Positions 27,406-38,761 of a DNA stretch of 64,000 nucleotides are shown here, piece after piece. The DNA lies in the NCBI RefSeq assembly GCF_000142905.1, contig NW_013657629.1:116460-180459 (forward strand), written 5' to 3'. The stretch comes from Thecamonas trahens ATCC 50062. Its lineage: Eukaryota > Apusozoa > Apusomonadida > Apusomonadidae. The notes under the pieces were generated by a model. The model made no database searches and was not told where the DNA came from. It saw nothing but the letters and a program-made list of their open reading frames with translations. The stretch's first letter is position 1. Each line of letters begins with the position of its first letter. A program made the translations under genes and the position numbers.

Positions 27406-27780
27406 TGTACACTACATACAAGCACCCTCTCCCCATGTCAGTCACTCTTCCCCAATTCCCCTTGTTCCCTCTCTTCCATTCCCCATCTCCTTCATTCCGC
27501 CAATAACGGCCACACTGGCCACTGGCCACAGCTCCGTCCCCCCTCCCCCCCCCCCCAGCCCTTCTCACCTCCGATCCACCTCCGATCACTCCGATGGCTG
27601 CTTCAACCTGTTTCTTCATTATGACGATGCGGTATGCCGACTGTGTGCCACACATTCAGCGTCTTTCAACCTCCATCCACCACCATCACCATCTCCGCTT
27701 TACCCAAGCCCATACCAATGCCCACTTGTAGAACATTCCTTCCATCACCTTCACCTTCCAGTGGTCACCAGCAGTCGTAT

Positions 27781-27865
27781 CCATCAGCCGCCTGCCCCCA
27801 TCAGCCGCCTGCCCCCATCAGCCGCCTGCCCCCATCAGCCGCCTGCCCCCATCAGCCGCTGCCCC
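27781..27865. repeat. 17-bp tandem repeat (about five copies)
   Basis: About five head-to-tail copies of a 17-bp unit CCATCAGCCGCCTGCCC, decaying into shorter CCAGCCGCCA repeats up to about 27920. It lies between two divergent genes and has no coding signal. Confidence 0.9.
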
Positions 27866-28103
27866 ACCAGCCGCCACCAGCCGCCAGCCGCCTGCTCCAC
27901 CAGCCGCCACGTCAACCGCCAACCAACCAGCTGCCACTCTTTGAACGACGACAAGGGTGACCAGCTAGAGTTGGAGCGGCTGCCACGGGGCAGTTTCACA
28001 TCTGTCTCGACACGGGTAGGTGCTGCAGTGAGAGATAGAGAGAGAGAGATGTGTTCATAGTCTCTGTCCGTCTGTGGTAGCTGTAGCTGTGGTTGTGGTG
28101 GGC

Positions 28104-28151
28104 ATGTGTGTGTGTGTGTGTGTGTGTGTGTCTGTGTGTCTGTGTGTGTGT
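28104..28151. repeat. (GT)n microsatellite
   Basis: A TG dinucleotide run of about 48 bp, with a few TC interruptions, upstream of the alpha-COP gene. Confidence 0.9.
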
Positions 28152-28404
28152 GGTGGCTGTGGTGGTGGGGGTGGGCGGTGAAAAAATTCCCGACGGTCCC
28201 TTCCATCCTCCCACCACGTCATGATCATAGCCATGGAACAGTGATTGAAGGAGACTACAGAGGTAAAGAGGTGACACGGGGGGAGAATGGAGGTACATGT
28301 ACATGTATATCTCCATGGTATATATCTCATACTCACACATACCCCCTTTCATCCATAGGGAGGTGCCACACATGGATCCCTCTGCCCGGGCCGCCCCGTC
28401 GACA

Positions 28405-31400
28405 ATGATCACCAAGTTTGAGACAAAGTCGTACGTCGCCAGCTGCCAGACCAGCTTCCAGTCCGGCCAGCCAGACCAGCCAGACCGGCCAGACTAGCCC
28501 CCCCCCCTCTCCTTCTTCTCCCCTTCCCCTTTCTCTCCCTCTCCCCTCATCCCCCTCCCCTCCTCACCGCCATCCCCTCCCCAACCGCAGCAACCGTGTC
28601 AAGGGCCTCTCGTTCCACCCCTCGCGGCCGTGGATTCTGGCCTCGCTTCACATCGGCATCATTCAGTTCTGGGACTACCGTATGGGAACACTGCTGGAGC
28701 GGTTTGATGAGCACGAGGGCCCTGTGCGTGGAGTGTCCTTCCATCTTGCCCAGCCGCTGTTTGTGTCGGGTGGTGACGACTACAAGGTCAAGGTGTGGAA
28801 CTACAAGATGCGCCGGTGCCTCTTTACTCTTGTGGGCCATCTGGACTTTATCCGGACGGTGCAGTTCCACAACGAGAATCCGTGGATTCTCTCCGCGTCT
28901 GACGACCAGACGATCCGGATCTGGAACTGGCAGGCGCGCAACTGCATTTCTGTCCTCACTGGGCACAACCACTATGTCATGTGCGCGCAGTTCCACCCGA
29001 AGCTCGACCTTGCGGTCTCTGCCTCGCTCGACCAGACGGTGCGAGTGTGGGACCTCGCGGGCCTGAGGACCAAGTCTGGCCCGCGGTCGCTCGAGCCGCA
29101 GCAGTCGGACCTGTTTGGCGGCTCGGAGGCGACGGTCAAGTACGTGCTCGAGGGCCACGAGCGCGGAGTCAACTGGGCCTCGTTCCACCACACGCTCCCG
29201 CTCATTGTCTCTGGCGCCGACGACCGGCAGATCAAGCTCTGGCGGCACAACGAGTCGCGGGCTTGGGAGGTCGACAAGTTCCACGGGCACTTTAACAACG
29301 TCTCGTGCGTTCTCTTCCACCCGCGCAAGGACCTGTTCATCTCGAACGCGGAAGACAAGTGCATTCGTGTGTGGGACATCCAGAAGCGGTCGTGCGTGCA
29401 TCTGTTCCGGCGCGAGCACGACCGGTTCTGGATTCTGGCGGCGCATCCGGTCTTCAACCTCTTTGCCGCCGGACACGACTCGGGCATGATTGTGTTCAAG
29501 CTCGAGCGCGAGCGGCCAGGCTACACGGTGTACAAGGACACGCTGTTCTACATCAAGGACCGGTACATCCGGACCTACGAGTTCTCGACTTCGCGCGACA
29601 TCCCCATTGTGCCGATCCGGCGGCCAGCGTCGGCAACGGGCCCGCCGCGCTCGGTCTCATACAACCCTGCCGAGCGGGCAGTGATCATCACGTGGGACGA
29701 GGGAGGCGGGACGTACGAGCTGTACCACTTTCCGTCGGACCCGTCGTCGCGGATGGAGGTCGAGTGCAAGCGCGGCGCTGGCCTTGCCGCCGTCTTTGTC
29801 GCCCGCAACCGCTTTGCCGTCCTCGACGCGTCGCGCACAATCCTCATCAAGTCGCTCGACAACGCCGTTCGCAAGCGGTGCGTGCCGCCGCACCCGTCGA
29901 CCGACTTTATCTTTTACGCCGGGACCGGGTGCCTTTTCCTCCGCTCCGAGGGCAAGATCACTCTGTACGACATCCAGCGCAAGGCCGCGATGAAGGAGCT
30001 GACGGTGCCCAAGGTCAAGTACGTGTACTGGTCGAAGGACATGTCGCACGTCGCACTCCTCTGCAAGCACTCGATCGTGCTCTGCACCCGCAAGCTCAAG
30101 CAGCTCGGCACCGTCCACGAGACCATCCGGGTCAAGTCGGGTGCGTGGAACGACGCTGGTGTCTTTATCTACACCACGCTCAATCACATCAAGTACGCTC
30201 TGCCCAACGGCGACTCGGGCATCATCCGCACCCTCTCGGTCCCGGTCTACATCACCAAGACCCGCGGCAACGTTGTGTACGCCCTCGACCGCGAGGGCAA
30301 GAACCGCGTCATCTCCATCGACTCGACCGAGTTTGCCTTTAAGCTCGCCCTCATCAACCGCGACTACGCCGAGGTCCGCCGCATCATCGAGTCGGCCCGT
30401 CTCCTCGGCAAGTCCATTGTCGCCTACCTCCAGCGCAAGGGCTTCCCCGAAGTCGCCCTCTACTTTGTCAAGGACCCCAACACCCGGTTCTCGCTCGCCC
30501 TCGAATGCGGTAACATCGAGGTCGCCCTCGAGTGCGCCAAGACCGTCGAGTCGGTCGACATGTGGCAGCAGCTCGCCGTCGAGGCCCTCCGCCAGGGCAA
30601 CCACCAAGTGGTCGAGATGTCGTACCAGCGGACCATGTCGTTTGCCAAGCTCTCGTTCCTCTACCTCATCACCGGCAACCTTGTCAAGCTCAACAAGATG
30701 CTCCAGATCTCGGCCATGCGCAACGACACCATGGGCCGCTTCCACAACGCGCTCTACACCGGCTCGGCCCAGGACCGCGTCAAGGTCCTCTACGACGCCG
30801 GCCAGTTCCAGCTCGCGTACGCCGCCGCCGTCGCCCACGGCCTCACCGACGACGCCGACGCCATCCGCACCGCGCTCGGGCCCGACAACATCCCGGCCGG
30901 CCTCGACGAGTTCCTCGTCGAGAACGGCAAGCTCCTCCTCCCGCCTGTTCCGCTCATGAAGCTGCATGAGTCCAACTGGCCGCTCCTCACCCGCTCCCGC
31001 GGCTACTTTGACGGTGCCGGCATCACAGACGCCGCCTCCATCGGCGGCGTCGTCATCGACGACGACGACTCGGACGGTGCTGCAGGCGGCTGGGGCTCGT
31101 CCTCGGACGCCGACGCTCCCGACGGAACCGACCCTGCTGCTGCTGGCAACGATGGTACGTACCTTCTTTCCCCTCCTTTTTTCTTCCCTGCGCTCCAGCG
31201 CCTCTACCAGTTTTCCCCCGCCGCCTCGGGCTGCCTGCCTTGCCTTGGTCCGACCCGTGTGGGTGCGTATCCGTTCCGGCTGGTTTTGTTTCCCAAAATT
31301 TGGCCTCCAGCGCCTTTTTCCATTTCGGTCACGATGAAGTGATGATCAACATGCTAATACTGAATCGGGTGCCTTCGGGCATCCTTTTATGTCGAACATG

Positions 31401-32600
31401 ATCCAAAACCTGATCGTCGTCACCTTTCCCCCTCCCTTTTCCTCTCTCTCTCCCTCCCTCTCGCATGCTGCTCTCTCGCATGTCGCACCCCACTCACCGT
31501 CACGTCACGATGCTGCGGTCATCGCGTGCTCTTGCTGTGCTACAGGCGACGACTCGGCCGGCTCTGGATGGGGCTCAGACTCGGACCTGGACATTCCGGT
31601 GGAAGAGCTTGCGGCGGCGACGGCCGGCGCGGTCAGCAGCGTGCCCGGGGCCACCGGTGGCCCGTATGTGCCGCCGCCGCCGGGCCAGCCGGTCTCTGCC
31701 GGGTGGACAACGTCGACACTTGCGGTGGACCACGTGGCAGCGGGATCGTTCGAGTCTGCGATGCAGCTGCTGGTGCGGCAGATTGCCGTGGGCGACTTTG
31801 GCCCGCTCCTCCCTGCCTTCCGGCGGGTCTTCCTCGGCTCGCAGGCGGCAGTGACGGCGTTCTCACTCTCGCAGCCGCTGGCGGCGCCGCTTGTTGCCGA
31901 TTGGGAGCATGCGACGCCCAAGACAGCGCAGCCGCTTGTGGCCATCTCGATGGCGTCGCTCATCACATCGCTGCAGGCCGCGTACTCGGCGACCACCAAG
32001 GGCAAGTTCCCGGCGGCCGTGGAGCTGTTCCGCGGCATCCTCGCCCAGCTCCCGCTGGTCAAGGCTGCGACCAAGGCCGAGGAGGCCGAGGCGCGCCAGC
32101 TCCTCGGCATCTGCGTCCAGTACATCACTGGCCTCTCCATGGAGATCCTCCGCAAGGCCGCCAAGGGCGACCTCCCGCGGGCCCTCGCCCTCATGGCATA
32201 CTTTACCCACTGCAAGCTCGAGACCGCACACATGCGCCTCGCTCTCGAAATGGCCATGAAGGGCGCGTACAAGGCCAAGAACTTTGGCATGGCCGCCTCG
32301 TTCTGCCAGCGCCTCCTCGCTCTCTCGCCCAAGCCCAAGGTCGCTCAGAAGGCCACCCAGGTCCACCAGGTCTGCTCCAAGAACCCGACCAACGCCGTCG
32401 ACGTCGACTACCAGGAGTTCAACCCCTTTGTCATGTGCTGCGCCACATACACCCCCATCTACGCCGGCTCTCCCTCGGCCACGTGTGGCTACTGCGCCGC
32501 CGCCTACAAGCCCGATCTCGCCGGCTCCATCTGCACCGTCTGCCTCATCGGCAAGGTCGGTGCCCAGGGTGCCGGCCTTGTCCTCCGCGCCGGTCGGTAA
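28405..32600 (+). CDS. COPA: Coatomer subunit alpha (alpha-COP), three exons
   Basis: Alpha-COP is the large WD40 subunit of the COPI coat for Golgi-to-ER retrograde vesicles. Exons 28405-28430, 28591-31154 and 31546-32600 give 1214 residues (human 1224). Exon 1 is only 26 nt and codes MITKFETK plus part of Ser; splicing gives the family-typical [19 protein letters not shown]. Both introns begin GTACGT. The WD40 propeller fills residues 1-320, followed by a second propeller-like region, a helical solenoid, an Asp/Gly/Ser-rich linker split by intron 2, and the C-terminal COPI_C domain with Cys pairs (MCCATYT ... TCGYC ... CTVC). Both splice sites restore conserved text. Intron 2 carries a probable snoRNA. 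Confidence 0.95.
31327..31424 (+). ncRNA. Probable C/D-box snoRNA within alpha-COP intron 2
   Basis: C box GTGATGA at 31339-31345 and D box CTGA at 31410-31413 are flanked by complementary arms, GGTCACGATGA (31327-31337) and TCGTCGTCACC (31414-31424), that pair at 10 of 11 positions: the expected terminal stem of a kink-turn. An internal CTGA at 31360-31363 fits a D' box 14 nt after the C box, leaving a normal guide length (31346-31359). A seven-pair hairpin with a TTCG loop (31367-31384) lies in the middle. The stretch is clearly less GC-rich than its surroundings. The C' box is degenerate and the D-side guide is short, so the internal details are uncertain. The rRNA target is not identified. 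Confidence 0.7.
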
Positions 32601-32822
32601 ACCCCCCCCCCCTTCCCACCCTCACCCTCGTCTGAGAGCCCCTCGTGCGACCACGCCCCGTCAGCCGTCTCCCCCCCCCCCCCCTCCCCATCCCCGCACG
32701 TTAGTGACCTCACCGCCACCCACCCCCCACCACTGCCAGCCACAACTACAGCCACCTCTCCCTCCCTTCCTCCTCCCTCCCCTCCCCCCCCCCCCCCCCA
32801 CTGCACTGCACCCACAACCACC

Positions 32823-33625
32823 ATGAAGTTCACCCTCTGTACCGCCACCTCCCCCCCCCCCCCGCCCCCAACTCAGTGCTGTGGCTGGCGTTGGCTGGCG
32901 TAGCCCTCTACTCGGCAACACATCCGGGAAAGGACCAGTTCAGGACGTGTAGCGACTGCAGCAACGATGGCAAATGCTTTTGCTTTGTCAAGGCCAAGAC
33001 CATTCCCACCACAGGCATCATCACCCGATACAATGCCGATGGGACAGAGACCAAGAGCGAGACGGAGATGAACCTCGTCCAGACCAACGTCCACTGCGGG
33101 ACGGGCAACGATCATGCCGTCTGTGGCGCACTCACCTTCAACTGGCTCATCGTCTCCCCCTGGATCAACGTCCTCGTCCTCGCCCCTGTCCTCTACCGTC
33201 TCCTCTTCCACATCGGGACGTACAAGCCCCAGGTCGTCATGTCCTACATCCTCAAGCGCCTGGGCCTCACACTGTTCCTCGTCCTCTCCCGCGCAGGGCT
33301 CTACCTTGTCACCTCGGGCTTTGCCTTCTCCGATCACATCGTGGGTGGCCAGCGCCCGCGACAGGGCAAGCATCGAGTCGAGCATACCAAGCGCCTGCTG
33401 CGAGGTGAACTGGATCTCAAGCTCGTCGTCTTCGTGTACGCCCTCGCTCTCACCGTTATCACCACCTGCAACGCCTTTTACACTGCCTCGTACTTCCACT
33501 CGTACGCAGACATCTCTACCGGCCTTCTCATCGGCGCCATCTACCCCATCATTGCCGTCGTTGCCCTCCGCTCCGGCGCCCTGGTCTACGTCCGCCCGCC
33601 GCGGAGTGCCGCCACCGTGGAGTAG
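32823..33625 (+). CDS. Secretory-pathway multi-pass membrane protein, unknown function (proposed 38-nt intron)
   Basis: Proposed exons 32823-32838 and 32877-33625 give 254 residues. The 38-nt intron starts GTACCG and ends CTCAG with a poly-C tract. Splicing produces MKFTLLLWLALAGVALYSA, a convincing signal peptide that neither frame gives alone. An extracellular Cys-rich segment follows (CSDCSNDGKCFCF near residue 32), then about five hydrophobic helices from residue 90 to 240. Between helices, residues of the 84-bp segment at 33339-33422 are nearly identical in DNA to part of the neighbouring TTI1 gene. I recognise no family. If the intron is wrong, the start codon is unknown. Confidence 0.6.
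33339..33422 (+). repeat. 84-bp direct duplicate, copy in the membrane-protein gene
   Basis: 84 nt identical at 83 positions to 33965-34048. The single difference is A here against G there (within GAGCAT[A/G]CCAAG). In this gene it reads as a polar loop (VGGQRPRQGKHRVEHTKR) between two membrane helices and keeps the frame (28 codons). Confidence 0.95.
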
Positions 33626-33798
33626 GTAGCCCTTATCGCTACCAATTCTCGCACCGCGCCAGGTTGCGCGCACAAGCTACGGTAAAGTAGGAGATTGACG
33701 CACCCAGAGTGTGCAGAGCCGCCTGCTGCCACCAGCCGCCACATCTCACCATTGCTCGAGTGTCATTGGGAGGAGGCGCAGATATCGTGGGTAGGCCG

Positions 33799-36700
33799 TC
33801 ACCACGCTGGCGTCGTGCTCATCATCACCGTCTGCAGTCCGAGCGCCTCGCCTGCTTGCGATGGCCGGTGCTCGCGCCCGCCCGCAGCTTGCTCGCTGCG
33901 GACCCAGGCGAGGTCGGGAGCGAGGTGAGCGAGGGCCGCGAGCGCATCCTCGCTTGCCTCGGCCTCGTGGGTGGCCAGCGCCCGCGACAGGGCAAGCATC
34001 GAGTCGAGCATGCCAAGCGCCTGCTGCGAGGTGAACTGGATCTCAAGCAGCGGCAGGTCGCCAGCAACGAATGCAAGGAAAGCCGTCGCCAGACGATGGC
34101 GGGCGCCCGGCCAGACTGCAGCCGGCGACGGCGGGAGTCGGGCCACAAACCCCGCGAGCACCGGCCAGGCCTCGGTCACCACCCGCCGACGCATGAACGA
34201 CCGGCCGACGCGAACCATGGAGCTGAGAGCCTTGACCACGCTCGTCATCGCCGATGCTGCCGCCAGCGGATCCTGGCTCCACTCGCGGTCGGCGGCATGG
34301 CACGCTGCCATCAGCGGGCCCCACACCGCGTGGATGAGCGGCAGCGCCGTGTCTTCGCCGCGCCCGCTGGCGTCCCATCGGATGACCGGAAAGCAAACAG
34401 CGGCGGTATCGAGGACGGCACTCCGCAGCGCAAGCTGCGGCCACGCTAGAAAGTGCGGACAGACGCCGAGCATGGCGGCGGCGAGCGCGGCCTCGCGCGA
34501 AAGCGGCGGCTTCTCCTCCTCCTTCTCCGCATGCACATCGCGGGCACTGCTGCCGTCGTCGTCAACGTGCGCCAGCTCGCCAAGTTCATCCTCTTCGGCT
34601 TTGCGCTGGTGATAGGACTTGAAAAACAGCTCAATCTCTGCCATTGGCGTCGGCCCACCGTCGGCGCTCGGCGCTCGCGCGGTCCGCGCCACCGCCGACT
34701 TGAGCAGCGCAAATGTGGCCGAGAAGACATTGGGCGAGACGCCGTCGGTCGGCAGCGACGGCGATGGCAGCGTCGGTGGCGTAGGACACGGCAACGTCCT
34801 GGCAAGCGCCAGCAGCGCACGGAACAGAACAAGCGGCGACGAGAGGGCCGCGGCCGCGGCGTCCATCCGCGCTCCATACCGACTCTGCGTCATCGAGAGC
34901 AGCTCGAGGACAACGTCGACAACCTCGTCGACGTACGCCACAGCATCGGCGTCGACGTAGACCAGCATGCCGTCGAGGACACGGAGCGCGAGATGGGCAC
35001 AAGCATTTGACTCGGATCCGGGATCGATAACCGCTGCCCGCAGCGCGGCGCACACGCCGTCGACAAGGTAGTCGGCGTTGCCGCGATGACGCCAGCAACC
35101 TGCGAGTCGGTCCTCTCTGCAACCGCAGCCAGGACTCGCGCCGCACCGCGGGCCACCAGTGCATGCGGCGAGCCAGCGGCGGCAACCGCCACAAACAAGT
35201 GGTCGCGGAGAAAGAGGCCCATCTCTGTGCTGGCCAACCGGAGCACACACGCCGCGATCACGTCGAGGACCAGCGCACACACTAGCGGCTTGGCCGAGAG
35301 CGTCAGGCGAGCGAGCGCGTCCGACGCTGGTCCCACCACGGTTCGGCCGAGTCCGGCGGAAGCGAGGGCAGAGTCCGGAAGAGCACTCACGGTCTCGGCG
35401 AGGAGCCAAAGCGAGCCCGAGTCGGCGGTAGCAAGGTCGCGGCCGACCGGATCGAGGAGGGCGTTGAGGATGACGAGCGGCGGTACGGCGGATGCGAGCG
35501 CAGCGAGAACGCTGCGGAGGGCAGGCACAATGCCTGGATGGGTGAACGAGGCAAAGCCGTAGCTGGCGGCAGTGTCGGCCAGCTCTGCCAGCGCACCCGG
35601 TCCAATCTCACTCAGCTGCGCACGCGATACCTCGATCTGAGTCAGGCTGCGGAGCGCTGTCACCACCCGCGGAAGGTCGTCGAGAAGCGAGGCCAGCGCG
35701 GCGTCGCCGAGAGTGAGCAGGAAGCCACGGAGTGCAACAAGGCTCGCCCTCTTGGAAGTGTCTGACGAGCCATGCGAGAGTCCGCGCGGCAGCGTGACGA
35801 CCAGCCCATGGAATGCCGACTGAAGCGCGCGGAGAACCGGGCGCGAGCTGAGATCGACATGCGCGGCCACAAGAGCCCCGGCCTTGACGCCCACCATGCG
35901 CGCACCAGGAAGATCGTCTTCGTGGGCGAGGAGGACGGCCCACTCGACTACCGACGCCAGCGCGAGGCTGAAGGCAGGCGTCCGGAGCAGGACAGCAACA
36001 ACGTCGAGGAAGCCGAGGCGGACACGGGCCTTGGGGTGCATGGCGCAGAACTTGGCAAGGCGCTCGTAGAGAGCGATGATCTTGGCTGCGGTCTTGGACT
36101 GTGCATTGCGCAGCTCTGCCTCGGAAGTCACCTCCTGCTGTGCGACGGCAGCGGCGAGCCGGGCCGCCGGCGACGCCGGCGTCGGTGGCGGCGGCGGCGC
36201 CGCGCCAAAGACGGCATCGACGTAAACGGCAAAGGTGACAAGGGCACGAGCTTTGACGCGGGAGGCCTCAGTGGTCTCTCCCGACGCGACGTGGGTCAGT
36301 CCCGACAGCACGCCGGGGAGGACAGCGAGGAGCATGCTCGGATGCCCGCAAAAGCGGAGGCCAGCAGCTGCAATGACGTCGACCGCCGCAGCTCGGATGT
36401 GGATGGCCGGATGGTGGCGGGCGAGGAGGAGCGCTGCAAAAACCAGATGTCCCACCAGGGCTCTGCCCATGTCAGAGCCAACCAGCTGACCATGATCCGG
36501 ATCATCCGACCAGTTCCGAGCACGGGCGGCAGCCGAGGCAGCATCCAGCGAGGCGAGCACATCCTCTGTCTCACCATCTGCCGCCTCAGGCAAGGCTTGC
36601 CGCAGCTGCGGAGCCAAAATGGCCACGATTAGCCTCAGCTCTGGCGCCAGGCGAGCCTCATCAACACGAGCCACCGCAGCCGGATCGGGCTTCTCGGCCG

Positions 36701-37037
36701 AGGCAAAGACAGCCCACGCAGCGGAGATCCTTCTTGCCAGCGAGATGAGAACGTTTGGCAGGAGAGCGAGATCGGTGGCCTTTGCGATGACTTCTGCTGT
36801 TGTCCGTACAGCCATCCGTGTCGTCGGAGTCTCCCTGTCCCACACGGCCAGCAGTGGCACAACCAGGTAGCCGGCCAGGCGGTCGACCTCTTCAGCCCGG
36901 GAGGCCTTGACGGCGGTGGCGAGGGCGGCGAGGGCGTCTGCTGCCGCGGCTGCTGGTGTCGTCGGCGACACAAGTTGCACACATAGCGGCTTGGCTTGCT
37001 GGAAGAGCCTGCTCTCGTTCGGGCTCGTCTCGGCCAT
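33799..37037 (-). CDS. TTI1: TTI1 (TELO2-interacting protein 1), with one -1 frameshift
   Basis: HEAT-repeat scaffold of the TTT complex (TELO2-TTI1-TTI2), which with HSP90 stabilises PIK-related kinases such as mTOR and ATM. About 1078 residues, near the human length of 1089. The N-terminus FQQAKPLCVQLVSP and HPKARVRLGFLDVV (human HPHWKVRLELVELV) match in the first frame. After about 35075-35095 the protein continues in the -1 frame with NADYLVDGVCAALR (human NSDYLVNGISLNLR), MAEIELFFKSYHQRKAEEDE, and SFMRRRVVTEAWPVLAGFV (human DFLRSRFCKDVLPKLAGSL). One extra G in the GCGGCAAC context would give an unbroken GVIAGNADYLVDGV. No splice pair fits, so a sequencing undercall is most likely. Start at 37037. 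Confidence 0.85.
33965..34048 (-). repeat. 84-bp direct duplicate, copy in TTI1
   Basis: Partner of 33339-33422, in the same orientation on the plus strand. Here it is read on the minus strand as a regular HEAT-type helix (QFTSQQALGMLDSMLALSRA), so this copy looks native and the other acquired. Confidence 0.9.
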
Positions 37038-37465
37038 GGCGGGGAGGGGGGAAGGGGGAGGGGGAGTGGGGTGGTCGCCGACTCGGCGGGCGGCGGGCGG
37101 CGGGCGGCGGGCGGCTGGCGGCTGGCGAGGTGGTTGGGAATGTGAGCGGATGATCGGTCGGGAAGGAGATCTGAAGGGATTGAGGATGCAGGAAGAGAGT
37201 GCGAGCGAGAGAGTGTGTGTGTGGAGTGGTGGTGGTGGTGGTGGTGGTGGTGGTGGTGGTGGTGGTGGTGGTGATGGCGGTGGTGATGGCGGCGGTGGTG
37301 ATGGCGGTGGTGGTGATGGCGGTGGTGATGGCGGTGGAGGTCGGAGGGAGAGTGAGATCGATGGCAGATTGTACTGGTCGAGGTTGCAAAGCGATCAGGC
37401 CGTGGCCTTGGACTGGGTGTCGCCAGTAAGTATGTCGGACTGTCAAGGTGCCTATGCAGAGCAGC
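37038..37465. other. Intergenic region with (GGT)n/(GGC)n repeats
   Basis: Upstream region of TTI1: GGGCGGC repeats near 37085-37125 and a long (GGT)n/(GGTGATGGC)n run at 37228-37340. No gene seen. Confidence 0.6.
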
Positions 37466-38761
37466 TTACTTCTTATACAGCTTGTCGTACGATGGGGGCT
37501 TGTCCTTCGTGGCGTCGGGGTGTGGAGCAAATGGGTTGAACTCGTCCGAGTTGTCAGATGAGACTGCGGTGCCGGTCGTCGCGGTGTCACACGTCTCATC
37601 GTAAGAGTAAGAGGTCTCAAGATGGACGGGTTCGGGAGCAGTAGCGTTGTCGATGGCCCTGTAGCAGATAAAGAAGCAGGCAACGATCGGGCGGAAGATG
37701 ATGGAGCCAAAGCCCTCGAGATTGTGTGTAAAGGCGAAAAAGTCAGCGGCGAGGAAGAGGCAGAGGAAGATGATGCCTGAGATGAGGAGGGTGTAGATGC
37801 CGCCCATCATGGTCGAGACGAACATAACGACGATCCAGCCGGGAAGGCCGCAGCAAAAGAGCGGAACAAAGGCGATGTAAAGCGATGTGAGGCAAAAGGC
37901 AAAGGCGCCGCCACCCACGAGGAGGGCGAGGAAGATGTACCACAGGTTCGGGTTGTGGTAGTTGAGCCCGCGCTCGTAGCACTGCCAGCGGCGGCAGTAC
38001 TTGTTGTTGTCAGACACGTCAGTGCAGGAGCAGTCCGACTGCTCAAACTCCTCGCTCGACCATATGTCGCCGATGTAGCGGTCGCAGACATACTGACCGA
38101 GCTCGAGGCAGGTGTACGACTCGTGCTCGGCGGCACCAGCGCCATTGTTGTCGATTTCGACGCAAGTCCAGGCGACGCAGATCGATGATGAGCCTGCAGT
38201 ACCTGTTGCGTACCTGTGGCATGAGCAGCGGGTAAACTCGGAATCGATCTCGCGTTGCCTGCAGATTGTGTTGCGGTCCGAGTCCCTCGAGCAGCAAGCG
38301 GTACCCGATTCCCACTCTTCGGAGCGGCAGAGGTCGATCTCGGTCTGCAGACACTCCCAGACACTGCAAGTGGTGTTGGTGTAGGTAGTGCAACCACAGG
38401 AGCCCGTCTCCCGCTACTTTGCTGAAAACTCGAGGGTGTCCCAGGCGAAGCAGTACTCGCCCGAGCTCGCCTCCTTGCTGCAGGTGTAGATCTCGTTCTC
38501 ATCGTCCCAGTCAAGTCCTACGAGCGGATAACCTCCTTGAAAGTATGGCCATCCGTTGCATGTATGCCCTGCCCGTCGTGCAGCTTGCTTGTTCGTGCAG
38601 TCATCCATCCGTCGGCAGATCGAGTCGTCGCGGCATGCCAGTCCCTTGAATGCCTCGGCCGGCTTGGACTCGGACGAGCCAGCCACGGGCACCACCACCA
38701 CCACCACCGCCACGGCCATAGCAGCCAGGATCACCACTGCTGTTGTCTGATTGCGACGCAT
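37466..38761 (-). CDS. Cysteine-repeat secretory membrane protein interrupted by an in-frame TAG
   Basis: One frame from the ATG at 38761 to 37466, broken by a TAG at 38414-38416. Before it: a signal peptide (VVILAAMAVAVVVVVVPV) and a Cys-rich segment, 115 residues. After it, 315 residues continue in the same frame with CGCTTYTNTTCSVWEC, CSCHRYATGTAGSSSICVAW and CSCTDVSDNNKYCRRWQC, repeats of the form C-x-C-x(7-13)-C-x2-W-x-C. About four membrane helices follow, then a cytosolic tail ending PPSYDKLYKK, whose PPSY could bind WW domains. Alternatives: a 54-nt intron (GTAGCG...TTGCAG, frame-preserving) removing the stop; stop readthrough; a base error; or a genuine premature stop. Family unknown. 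Confidence 0.6.

Larger units (their letters stand above)
27406..28404. other. Long divergent intergenic region with repeats
   Basis: About 1 kb between the divergent EF-hand and alpha-COP genes. It is C-rich and contains a 17-bp minisatellite (27781-27865), a (GT)n run (28104-28151), and less GC-rich sequence at 28200-28360 just before the alpha-COP start. Several open frames cross it, but none has protein-like composition or recognisable similarity. Confidence 0.55.

Noticed and set aside
38414..38416. Reassignment of TAG as a sense codon
   Set aside because: TAG ends well-conserved genes in this window (CRT-like gene, dipeptidase, BIM1-like gene), so a global code change is unlikely.
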